Shown piece by piece: positions 35,231 through 42,922 of a stretch of 64,000 bases of DNA. Numbering within the stretch: the first letter of the stretch is position 1; each line of letters begins with the position of its first letter. The notes under the pieces were generated by a model. The model was not told the origin of the DNA and searched no databases. It saw only the letters and a list, made by a program, of their open reading frames with translations. A program made the position numbers and the translations under genes. Source of the DNA: Dyella jiangningensis (GTDB taxonomy: Bacteria; Pseudomonadota; Gammaproteobacteria; Xanthomonadales; Rhodanobacteraceae); the NCBI GenBank assembly GCA_000632805.1, contig CP007444.1:4328772-4392771 (forward strand), given 5' to 3'.

Positions 35231-35746
35231 ATGCGATCCCCCCTGTTACGCAGCGCTGCTGCGCTTGCCCTGATGGGCGTTTCCGCCGTCGCCTTCGCCG
35301 GTCCCCGCATCGAAGTCGAGGGTGGCCGCAGCTATTCGGACGGCTACTGGACAACGACCGCCTTCGTCGAGGCCGTGTTCAACGAGCACCGCATTGGCGA
35401 CACCCGGTTCAGCTGGTCCCCCGACGTGTCCGTCGGCTACATCGACGGCCGCAACGTCGCCCGTTACGGCAACAAGGTCTCCGACAACATCTGGCTGGCC
35501 GCGGGCGGCGCCCGTTTCCGGATGGGCGGCGAAGGCGACTGGTACCACCACCTGTTCTGGACGGCCCAGGTGGCCGCGCAAACCGGCCGCACGCTCGCCC
35601 TGAGCAGCGCCGGCGAGTTCGTCAATTCGGTGGGCTGGCAGGGCGATCACTGGACCTTCCAGGTTCGCCACATCTCCAACGCGGGCCTGGACGGCTCCAA
35701 CCGCGGCGAAACGATGGCGCTGGTCGGCCTGGCCTTCAATCTCTGA
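35231..35746 (+). CDS. PagL-like lipid A 3-O-deacylase (acyloxyacyl hydrolase family)
   Basis: 171 residues with a signal peptide (A-L-A-L-M-G-V-S-A-V-A-F-A) and an eight-strand outer-membrane barrel pattern ending in L-A-F-N-L. Near the C-terminus, V-R-H-I-S-N-A-G-L followed by N-R-G-E contains the His-x-Ser and glutamate triad of PagL, which removes the 3-position acyl chain from lipid A. The ATG at 35231 has AAGAAGAG upstream. A strong terminator follows, so it is monocistronic. PagL homologues are short and divergent; the catalytic motif is the main support. Confidence 0.82.
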   Translation: MRSPLLRSAAALALMGVSAVAFAGPRIEVEGGRSYSDGYWTTTAFVEAVFNEHRIGDTRFSWSPDVSVGYIDGRNVARYGNKVSDNIWLAAGGARFRMGGEGDWYHHLFWTAQVAAQTGRTLALSSAGEFVNSVGWQGDHWTFQVRHISNAGLDGSNRGETMALVGLAFNL

Positions 35747-35770
35747 AGCATTCGCCCATACGCAGATAAC

Positions 35771-35802
35771 ACAACGGCCCCGCATGGGGCCGTTGTGCTT
35801 TT
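35771..35802 (+). terminator. rho-independent terminator after the PagL-like gene
   Basis: Perfect 11-bp stem ACAACGGCCCC / GGGGCCGTTGT with a GCAT loop, followed by GCTTTT. It sits 24 bp after the stop codon. The convergent emrB gene ends about 90 bp further on. Confidence 0.9.
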
Positions 35803-35893
35803 GGACGTCTGGATGGCTGGAGTCGTTCGTGTCCGATCCAGCAGGCACGAATCTTTCGAATCCCGCGGGCCGCACACGCAGCCCGCCGATGGA

Positions 35894-37414
35894 TCAGTGG
35901 TCGGCGCCCGGCCCGGCCTTGGCGCTGAAAGGCGGCCGCGCCAGCCACACCACCACGATCAGGCTGAGGAACACCCAACCCAGCATGTGGAACACCTCGT
36001 TGAACGAGATCTGGTAGCCCTGCTGCGTGATCATCTGATCGAGCAGCGCATTGCCGGCCTGTCCCGTCACGCCCGCCGACTGCAGCGTGGCCTGGGCCGA
36101 GCTGTCGTACGGCGTGATGTGCTCGCTCAAGTGTGCGTGATGCACGATCGCGCGGTGGTCCCACAGGAAGGTGGTGAGCGAGGCGGAAAAGCTCGCCCCC
36201 AGCGTACGCAGGAAGGTCGCCAGGCCGCCGCCCGCGGCGATCTCCTGCGGCTGCAGATCCGACAGCAGGATGGTCGTCACCGGCATGAAGAACAATGCCA
36301 CGCCCAGGCCCTGGAACAGCTGTACGCCGGCCACGTGCCAGAAATCCACCTGCAGGAAGAAATCCGAGCGCATGAAGCACGTGGCGCCCATCACCAGGAA
36401 CGCGCACGAAGCCAGCAGGCGCATGTCGGTGCGATTGGCGTACTTGCCCACGATGAAGGTGAGCATCACCGGCAGGATGCCCAACGGTGCCGCCGCGAAG
36501 CCGGCCCATGTCGAGGTGTAGCCCATGTTTCGCTGCAGCCACTGCGGCACCAGCAGGCCGATGGCGAAGAACGCGGCATAGGCCAGCACCAGCGCGATGG
36601 TGCCCGTGCGGAAATTGTGATGGCGCAGCAGGCGCAGGTTGACGATGGGCTCGTCGTCGGTGAGCTCCCAGATCAGGAACACCGCCAGCGCCACTGCCGA
36701 GACGATGCTGGTGATGATGATGAAGGTGGAGTTGAACCAGTCCTCGTCGTTGCCCTTGTCCAGCACGATCTGCAGCGCGCCCACGCCGACGATCAGCGTG
36801 ATCAGGCCCACGTAGTCCATCTTCGGCCGCATGATCTTGTCGATGCGCGCGCGCATCTGGTTGCCCACCACCATGCTGGCGAAGATGCCGATGGGAACGT
36901 TGATGAAGAAGATCCACGGCCACGAATAGTTGTCGGTGATCCAGCCGCCGAGGATGGGACCTGCGATGGGCGCCACCACCGTCACCATCGCCAGCAGCGC
37001 CAGCGCCATGCCACGTTTGGCCGGTGGATAGATCGAGATCAGCAGGCTCTGCGTCACCGGATACATCGGGCCGGCCACCGCGCCCTGGATGGCGCGGAAC
37101 AGGATCAGCATCGGCATGCTCTGCGCGATGCCACACAGGAACGAGGCGATCGAGAACAGCAGCGTCGACCAGATGAACATCTTCACTTCGCCGAAGCGGC
37201 GCGTGAGGAAGCCGGTGAGCGGCAGCGAGATCGCCATGCTCACCGCGAAGGAGGTGATCACCCAGGTGCTCTGGTTGACGCTCACGCCGAGGTTGCCGGC
37301 GATCGTCGGCAGCGACACGTTGGCGATCGTCGTGTCGAGCACCTGCATGAAGGTCGCCAACGAGAGGCCGACGGTGGTCAGCGCCAGGTTGGGTGGACGG
37401 AATTCACTGCTCAT
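35894..37414 (-). CDS. emrB: drug:H+ antiporter, DHA2 family (EmrB-like)
   Basis: Inner-membrane pump of an EmrAB-TolC type tripartite exporter, 506 residues with about 14 helices. D-T-T-I-A-N-V-S-L-P-T-I (motif of TM1 in EmrB/QacA) lies near residue 27, W-V-I-T-S-F near 52, motif A G-F-L-T-R-R-F-G-E-V near 70, and motif C-like G-P-I-L-G-G-W-I near 150. It is last in the operon marR-OMF-emrA-emrB, but a 232-bp gap with a large inverted repeat separates it from emrA. Substrates are likely hydrophobic drugs or uncouplers; specificity is unknown. Confidence 0.93.
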   Translation of the reverse strand: MSSEFRPPNLALTTVGLSLATFMQVLDTTIANVSLPTIAGNLGVSVNQSTWVITSFAVSMAISLPLTGFLTRRFGEVKMFIWSTLLFSIASFLCGIAQSMPMLILFRAIQGAVAGPMYPVTQSLLISIYPPAKRGMALALLAMVTVVAPIAGPILGGWITDNYSWPWIFFINVPIGIFASMVVGNQMRARIDKIMRPKMDYVGLITLIVGVGALQIVLDKGNDEDWFNSTFIIITSIVSAVALAVFLIWELTDDEPIVNLRLLRHHNFRTGTIALVLAYAAFFAIGLLVPQWLQRNMGYTSTWAGFAAAPLGILPVMLTFIVGKYANRTDMRLLASCAFLVMGATCFMRSDFFLQVDFWHVAGVQLFQGLGVALFFMPVTTILLSDLQPQEIAAGGGLATFLRTLGASFSASLTTFLWDHRAIVHHAHLSEHITPYDSSAQATLQSAGVTGQAGNALLDQMITQQGYQISFNEVFHMLGWVFLSLIVVVWLARPPFSAKAGPGADH

Positions 37415-37485
37415 CGCACGGAATACCTGCGGAATAGGGGTTCTGGCCGCGCCGGAATCAATGAAGCGGCCTTGGGGTTTTGCTC

Positions 37486-37585
37486 GTCATTCCGGCGCAG
37501 GCCGGAATCCGGTGACTTCAGTGACGACAGGTGCGGGCAATGTCATGCCCGCTCGTTACTGGATTCCGGCCTGCGCCGGAATGAC
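37486..37585. repeat. 25-bp perfect inverted repeat (second REP family) between emrA and emrB
   Basis: Arms 37486-37510 (GTCATTCCGGCGCAGGCCGG plus AATCC) and 37561-37585 are exact reverse complements, separated by 50 bp. Each arm alone can also fold (ATTCCGGC/GCCGGAAT). A relative occurs at 26467-26488 and a degenerate end at module B boundaries. Lying inside the operon, it could dampen emrB relative to emrA. Confidence 0.9.
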
Positions 37586-37646
37586 GCTTCGAATCACTGC
37601 TGCGGCACGCGTGGAAGCCATCGATGCCTCCACGCATGTCTGCCGC

Positions 37647-38846
37647 TTACTGCTTCTCGTGGGCTTCGCCGGCCATGTTGGCGTGGATGATCTCGGCGAT
37701 CATGCCGTCGGCCTTGGCCAGCTGCTGCTTGTACACGTCGGTGGTGAAAGCCGGCTGGGCGGGTGCCTGCTTGGCGAGCAGCGCGCCGCTCTGGTCATGC
37801 AGGTTCACTTCCACCTTGGTCGAGAGACCAATGCGCAGCGGATGTTCTTCCAGCTGCTTGGCGTCGGTGAAGAACACGCGCACTGGCACGCGCTGCACGA
37901 TCTTGATCCAGTTGCCGGTGGCGTTCTGCGCCGGCAGCAGCGAGAACGCACTGCCCGTGCCCACGCCAAGGCTCTCGACCTTGCCCTTGTAGGACACCTT
38001 GCCGCCGTACACGTCGGCGCGGATTTCCACCGGCTGGCCGATGCGCATGCTGGAGAGCTGGGTTTCCTTGAAGTTGGCGTCAATCCACACTTCATGCAAC
38101 GGCACCACGGCCATCAGCGGCGTGCCCGGCGCGACGCGCTGGCCCAGCTGCACCGAGCGCTTGGCGACGTAACCATCCACCGGCGCGATGATCGAGGTAC
38201 GCACATCGTCGAGGTAGGCGGCACGCAGGCGGGCGGCGGCCGTCTGGACGTCCGGATGGGAAGCGACCACGGTGTCGTCCACCAGCACCTTGTTGCTCTG
38301 CAACTGCTGCTGCGCGGTGGTGAGGGCGCTCTGCGCGCTGGTCAGCGCGTCGAGGGCATGCGAGAGCTCTTCGGCGGAAATGGCGCCCGACTTGGCGAGA
38401 TCGCGGCGACGGTTGTAGTCGGCCTGCGCCTTGTCCACGGCCACCTTGCGCACGGCCACTTCGGCCTGCGCGCCGCTGACGTTGCTGTACAGGCCGCGCA
38501 CCTTGCGCACGGTGCCGGCGAGGTTGGCGCGGGCCTGCTGCAGCGCGACGTCGGCATCGGCCGGGTCGAGCTTCACCAGCACGTCGCCGGCATGCACCAG
38601 GTCGCCATCATCGGCGCCTATGGTCACCACGGAGCCGGGCACCTGCGGGGTGATCTGCACGACGTTGCCGTTGACGTAGGCGTCATCGGTCTCTTCGTAC
38701 CAGCGGCCTTCGAGGAAGTACCACAGGCCCCAGCCGATGCCGGCGAGCACCAGCACCACGGCCAATGCGCGCAGCAGGAATCCGCGGCGGCTCTTGGGAG
38801 GTTGGACGGCCACGTTGTCGGCCGCGTTCGGGGTTGGGCTAGACAT
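37647..38846 (-). CDS. emrA: multidrug efflux periplasmic adaptor (EmrA/HlyD family)
   Basis: 399 residues. One membrane helix (about residues 23-45) after a basic stretch (K-S-R-R-G) anchors it in the inner membrane; E-E-T-D-D-A-Y-V-N-G-N-V-V-Q-I-T near residue 50 is the EmrA-type start of the first lipoyl half. A long helical hairpin (about 95-210) is followed by the second half with A-P-V-D-G-Y-V-A-K-R and a beta-barrel part with W-I-D-A-N-F-K-E-T-Q-L. Links EmrB to the outer membrane factor encoded 13 bp upstream. Confidence 0.94.
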   Translation of the reverse strand: MSSPTPNAADNVAVQPPKSRRGFLLRALAVVLVLAGIGWGLWYFLEGRWYEETDDAYVNGNVVQITPQVPGSVVTIGADDGDLVHAGDVLVKLDPADADVALQQARANLAGTVRKVRGLYSNVSGAQAEVAVRKVAVDKAQADYNRRRDLAKSGAISAEELSHALDALTSAQSALTTAQQQLQSNKVLVDDTVVASHPDVQTAAARLRAAYLDDVRTSIIAPVDGYVAKRSVQLGQRVAPGTPLMAVVPLHEVWIDANFKETQLSSMRIGQPVEIRADVYGGKVSYKGKVESLGVGTGSAFSLLPAQNATGNWIKIVQRVPVRVFFTDAKQLEEHPLRIGLSTKVEVNLHDQSGALLAKQAPAQPAFTTDVYKQQLAKADGMIAEIIHANMAGEAHEKQ

Positions 38847-38859
38847 GGGGGATTAGCCT

Positions 38860-40329
38860 TCAGAGCGAATGTTCGGGGGAAGATTGGACGGCGACGTTGG
38901 CCGCGTCGCCCTGCGGGCGGAAGCCGCCGCCGAGCGCCTGGATCAATTGCACGGCGTAGTCGACCTGCTGCGCCTTGAGGTCGGCCATGCGCTGCTGCGC
39001 GCCGAGCAGTTGCTGGCGCACGATCAGCGATTCGAGATAGCTGCCCACGCCTGCCTTGTAGCGCTGCTCGGACAACTGCCACGCCTGCGTGGCGGCATCG
39101 ACCGCACGCTGCTGCGCGGCGACCTGTTCCTGCGCGGACTGCACGGCGTCGTAGTCGTCGGCCACTTCGTTCACCGCGCGCACCAGCGTCTGGTTGTACT
39201 GGGCGACGGCTTCGTCGTACTGCGCGTCCTTGCCGGCGAGGTTGGAACGCAGGCGGCCGCCGTCGAAGATGGGCAGGCTCAGCGACGGACCGAAGGTGTA
39301 GAAGCGCGCCGGCAACTGCAGCGGGTTGATGCTGCCGAACGCGGCCACGCCGGCCATCGCGCTGATGCTGACGTTCGGCATGAACTCGGTCTTGGCGACC
39401 TTGATCTCCTTGCCGGCCGACTCGACGCGCCAGCGCGCGGCGACCAGGTCGGCACGGTGGCCGAGCAGTTCGGTCGGCAGATCCGCCGGCACCGCGAGCG
39501 CCGCGGGCTCCAGCGCCTGCGGGCGGGTGATGTCCATGCCGCGGTCCGGGCCCTTGCCAAGCAACACCGACAGCGACGAACGCGCCGCATCGATGGCGCG
39601 GCTGGCAGCGGTGAGACGCTGGTCGGCATTCGCCACCTCGGTCTCGTTCTGCTTCAGCTGCAGCTGGTTGTCGACGCCGGCGGCCACGCGCTGCTGGGTC
39701 AGCTGGCGTGCGGTGGCGGCGCGCTCATGCTCGGCCTTGGCCACATCCTGCTGGGCATAGGCGTAGGCGAGCTGCACGTAGGCGCGGGCCACGTTGGTCG
39801 ACAGCTCGATGCGCGCGGCCTGCTGTTCGATCTCGGCCGCATGCTGCTGGCCGACCGCGGCTTCCCACGCGGCGCGCTTGCCGCCCCACAGGTCCAGGCC
39901 CCAGCTGAGGCCGACGCGGGCGTCCTTGAACCAGGTGAAGTGGCCACCGCCCAGTTCCGGCGGCGCGGCGGTCAGCGGCAGGCGCTGGCCGATCACGTTC
40001 GCGCCGGCATTGACGCTGGGCCCGCGCTCGGCATCCGCCGCGCCGGCTTCGGCCTGCGCCTGGCGGGCGCGGGCATCGGCCACGGCGAGGGTGGGGTTGT
40101 CCTTCAACGCCTCGGCGATCAGGGCGCTGAGCTGGGGATCGCCCAGGCCGGTCCACCAATCATTGGCGGGCCAGGCGGCGGGAGAAAGCGTGGCGCCGGA
40201 CAGGCTGCGGTCGCTCTTGAGCGTGGACGCATCGGTCAGCGTGCCTTCCGGGTGGAGGCCACCGCTGCTGACACAACCCGCCAGCGCGAGGGAAAGGCCG
40301 GTGGCTGCCGCAAGGATTTGCAGACGCAT
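38860..40329 (-). CDS. NodT-family outer membrane efflux lipoprotein of the EmrAB system
   Basis: 489 residues. Signal peptide with lipobox A-L-A-G-C (Cys19). TolC-like duplicate helical halves; the second begins near the L-L-G-H-R-A-D-L-V-A-A-R-W-R-V-E segment. The C-terminus has L-I-Q-A-L-G-G-G-F, common in NodT proteins. It lies between marR and emrA with 28- and 13-bp gaps, so this pump has its own exit channel instead of borrowing TolC. Confidence 0.93.
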   Translation of the reverse strand: MRLQILAAATGLSLALAGCVSSGGLHPEGTLTDASTLKSDRSLSGATLSPAAWPANDWWTGLGDPQLSALIAEALKDNPTLAVADARARQAQAEAGAADAERGPSVNAGANVIGQRLPLTAAPPELGGGHFTWFKDARVGLSWGLDLWGGKRAAWEAAVGQQHAAEIEQQAARIELSTNVARAYVQLAYAYAQQDVAKAEHERAATARQLTQQRVAAGVDNQLQLKQNETEVANADQRLTAASRAIDAARSSLSVLLGKGPDRGMDITRPQALEPAALAVPADLPTELLGHRADLVAARWRVESAGKEIKVAKTEFMPNVSISAMAGVAAFGSINPLQLPARFYTFGPSLSLPIFDGGRLRSNLAGKDAQYDEAVAQYNQTLVRAVNEVADDYDAVQSAQEQVAAQQRAVDAATQAWQLSEQRYKAGVGSYLESLIVRQQLLGAQQRMADLKAQQVDYAVQLIQALGGGFRPQGDAANVAVQSSPEHSL

Positions 40330-40357
40330 GGGCTTGGTTTCCAGAAAAGGTGAAACG

Positions 40358-40816
40358 TCAGTTCTTGTCGCGGAGCGCCGTCAAAACGCGCTCCAGGTAG
40401 TCACGCAGTTGCTCGCGCTCGGTGGCATCCAACGCCTTCTGCGCCGCCTTCAATACGCGGTCGTTGCAGGGCGTCATCTGCTCCCAGGTCGTGCGGCCCA
40501 GCGGGGTCAGCTCGATGCGCAGGGCGCGCCGGTCCTGCTCGTGCGGCTGACGGCGCAACAGGCCACGGCCTTCCAGCTGGTCGAGCTGGCGCGTCATGGC
40601 GCCGCCGTCGAGTTCCACCGACCGGGCCAGCTCACTCGCCGACATCGGGCCCATCAAGGCCAGACGCTTGAGGATGAGGAACTGGGTGAAGCGCAGATCC
40701 ACCCCGGAGGCCTGCAATTCGGCTTCCATGGCGCGGACCAGTTCGCTGCGAACCAGCCCGATCAGGACGCCGATGCTGTCCTTTTGGTAGGAGAGAGAGG
40801 GGTTTGCAGGGCTCAT
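40358..40816 (-). CDS. MarR family transcriptional regulator of the emr operon
   Basis: 152 residues. Winged-helix core: S-A-S-E-L-A-R-S-V-E-L-D-G-G-A-M-T-R-Q-L (about residues 58-77) is the DNA-reading helix pair and D-R-R-A-L-R-I-E-L-T the wing. First gene of the operon it probably represses; a 7-bp-arm palindrome overlaps the -35 box just upstream, the layout of autorepression relieved by drug-like ligands. The ATG lies only a few bases after the predicted transcription start, so the mRNA may be almost leaderless; no ribosome binding site is seen before this ATG. Confidence 0.93.
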   Translation of the reverse strand: MSPANPSLSYQKDSIGVLIGLVRSELVRAMEAELQASGVDLRFTQFLILKRLALMGPMSASELARSVELDGGAMTRQLDQLEGRGLLRRQPHEQDRRALRIELTPLGRTTWEQMTPCNDRVLKAAQKALDATEREQLRDYLERVLTALRDKN

Positions 40817-40825
40817 AGTCCGCGC

Positions 40826-40862
40826 ATTCTATTGCCGGAATAATATTTGTCAAGGCAAATAT
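40826..40862 (-). promoter_or_regulatory. sigma-70 promoter with overlapping MarR-type operator
   Basis: Read on the minus strand: TTGACA (plus 40848-40853), 16-bp spacer, TAGAAT (plus 40826-40831), close to consensus. The inverted repeat ATATTTG-6 nt-CAAATAT (40843-40849 and 40856-40862) covers the -35 box, so a bound dimer would block RNA polymerase. The TTGACA itself is formed by the centre of the palindrome. Confidence 0.82.
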
Positions 40863-40897
40863 ATTCAGGGACGCTTTTGTTACGGCAAAATTTCAGG

Positions 40898-41143
40898 CTA
40901 GCCCGCCGGGACCGCCATCTCGTCCTCCAGCCACGTGCGCAAGGCGGGGTCCCGCACCTCGAACAGCTCGAACATCCCCAAGGCCCGCAAGGCAGGCAAC
41001 AGCGCGAGCAAACGAGGCTCCATCGCCCGTCGCACCGTTTCCGGGGTGGCGGGATCAAGCATCTGGTGGGCACAGGCCACGAACGCCTCCAGGGGTGTAA
41101 CGCGGCTATCGGCGCTGGGCGCCCTGGCAAAGATCGTCGACAT
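40898..41143 (-). CDS. small hypothetical protein
   Basis: 81 residues from the ATG at 41143, preceded by GGGAGAGG six bases upstream, a strong ribosome binding site that decided this start although the frame is open for 72 more codons. Helical and leucine/alanine-rich (L-E-A-F-V-A-C-A-H-Q-M-L; R-L-L-A-L-L-P-A-L-R-A-L) with no signal peptide. No family recognised. It lies just upstream of the marR promoter on the same strand. Confidence 0.55.
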   Translation of the reverse strand: MSTIFARAPSADSRVTPLEAFVACAHQMLDPATPETVRRAMEPRLLALLPALRALGMFELFEVRDPALRTWLEDEMAVPAG

Positions 41144-41402
41144 GCTCAGCCTCTCCCTTGCGGCACACCGACGTGCCGCCGCTACTGAAAACAGGACGTA
41201 CCTTGGCTTGCGGGCGTGACTGGGCCAGATCAAGGCTCCGTTGGTGACGGGACCCGGGGACATCGATGGCGGACACACATTTGGCACGCCTAAGGCACTT
41301 GGCACCGCGAGCGACGGCAGCGGTGGGGGACAAGCGGTCATGTTAGGCAGGGTCGCCAAATGCTGATAGCGTTATTTGGTCAAAGTTTATCGAGAACCGG
41401 CC

Positions 41403-42227
41403 ATGGGTCACCTCTCCGAGAAAGACGAGGATCAGTTCCACGCATGGATCGAACGTACCGACGGCCCTGCGTTGATCGCCTACTGGACCGAAGGCGAGGT
41501 CTCTAGCGAATACGACGAAGGCACCCGTGAGTACGGCTGGCACACCCATGCGCGCGGGCAGCTCTACTGCGTCGAAAGCGGGTTGGTACATGTGCGCACC
41601 GCCAAGGGCTCCTGGCTGCTGCCTCCCCATCGCGCCGGCTGGATGCCACCGGGCGTGGAGCATACGGTCACGCTCAGCGGCCGCATGAGCGGCTGGGGCG
41701 TGTTCGTGACCCCGCCCGACTGCGGCTGCCTGCCCGCCGAACCGTGCGTCATCGGCGTCACCGAACTGATGCGCGCACTGGTGCGTCGCGCCAGCTCGTG
41801 GGTGTGGGAGACGGAACTCGACGAAAGCCAGGAACGCATCACCGCCGTGCTGCTGGAAGAAATCTGCCGCGCGCAACGCGAACCACTGCACTTGCCGATG
41901 CCACTCGATCGCCGCGCATTGCGCATTGCAGTCGCCTTGATCGAACGCCCCGAGGACAACCGCAGCCTGGAGGAATGGGCTGCCTGGGCCGGGCTCTCGC
42001 CACGCAGCCTGAGCCGCCTGTTCCGCAGCGAAACGGCGTTGAGTTTCGCCCAGTGGCGGCAGTTGGCGAGGTTGTCGCGGGGGCTGGAACGGTTGGCCGA
42101 TGGCGAGGCGGTTTCCGCGGTGGCGGATGCGCTGGGCTATGCCAGCGTGAGCGCGTTCGTGGCGATGTTCCGCCGGAGTTTCGGGCAGCCGCCCGCGCGG
42201 TATTTTGCGGCGCAGGCGGCGGGGTAG
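41403..42227 (+). CDS. AraC family transcriptional regulator with N-terminal cupin
   Basis: 274 residues. Residues 1-110 form a cupin-like sensor (W-H-T-H-A-R-G-Q-L-Y near 50; L-L-P-P-H-R-A-G-W-M-P-P-G near 72), typical of AraC proteins that respond to small molecules. Residues 175-270 hold two helix-turn-helix motifs (L-E-E-W-A-A-W-A-G-L-S-P-R-S-L-S-R-L-F; V-S-A-V-A-D-A-L-G-Y-A-S-V-S-A-F) and the closing F-R-R-S-F-G-Q-P-P-A-R-Y. The ATG has GAGAA upstream. Target genes are unknown; the divergent small gene and marR operon are its only close neighbours. Confidence 0.92.
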   Translation: MGHLSEKDEDQFHAWIERTDGPALIAYWTEGEVSSEYDEGTREYGWHTHARGQLYCVESGLVHVRTAKGSWLLPPHRAGWMPPGVEHTVTLSGRMSGWGVFVTPPDCGCLPAEPCVIGVTELMRALVRRASSWVWETELDESQERITAVLLEEICRAQREPLHLPMPLDRRALRIAVALIERPEDNRSLEEWAAWAGLSPRSLSRLFRSETALSFAQWRQLARLSRGLERLADGEAVSAVADALGYASVSAFVAMFRRSFGQPPARYFAAQAAG

Positions 42228-42922
42228 CCCTGGCTTTGTTTGCGGTCTTTTTCTTGGGGGGGCCGCAGCGTTGTGGAGAGGGCGCCCTTGTGGGAGCGAA
42301 CCCTGTGCGCGACCGCTGCGTTGCGGCGTACCTCGCCCTACCTCATCGCGACGATCGCGAATTGAGCAACCATGCCAGTCCGCGGTCGCGCACAGGGTGC
42401 GCTCCCACAATGAACAAACGGCGGCCATCAGCTCCTCCACGCGATGTGCCGCTCCGCGGCACGAGCCTTCACTCAACCCCTGTGTGGCGGTGAGGGGTGG
42501 TCGATCAGGCCCCGCAGGGGTGCCCGACAGGACGTCGGGCACTTTTCGTCCGGGCAGGAGCCCGGTCGAAAAGCCCGGCCGCCCCTCACGAACTGACTGG
42601 GCGCAGCCCAGACAGCGCCACGCGGGGTGCTCTTTCTTTTGGTTACTTTTCTTTGAGCACGCAAAGAAAAGTGACCCGGCCTTCGGCAGAAGGACGGAAG
42701 CCCGCCGTCCCACAGGGACTCCCTTCGGTCGCAGGCGAGCCAGACCGCGATCGCCCATCATTATTTCGGCCGTCTATTTCGAAATGCCGAATATGCACAC
42801 CGCCGCGAAAGGCTGTCGCGCACAGGGTGCGCTCCCACAAAAAAGAAAAAGAAGGCGGGGTATCTGACCCCGCCCTCCCATACACCTAACCTTCGCAACG
42901 CAGAGGACCACCAAGCCGGCAG
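42228..42922. repeat. composite intergenic repeat 4 (REP pair + module A + REP, reversed), no module B
   Basis: Between convergent genes. REP at 42290-42313, inverted REP 42385-42408, module A reversed at about 42424-42760 (core hairpin near 42640-42675), and inverted REP 42814-42837, then the S9 peptidase terminator. No module B is present, the counterpart of composite 3, which has B but no A. Confidence 0.87.
42839..42874 (-). terminator. rho-independent terminator after the S9 peptidase
   Basis: On the minus strand: GGCGGGGT / ACCCCGCC stem with 5-nt loop followed by TTCTTTTTCTTTTTT. It lies about 50 bp past the stop codon and touches the REP at 42814-42837. Confidence 0.88.

Noticed and set aside
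38869..40353. 494-codon plus-strand frame opposite the outer membrane factor
   Set aside because: Antisense shadow; the minus-strand lipoprotein gene fits the operon exactly.
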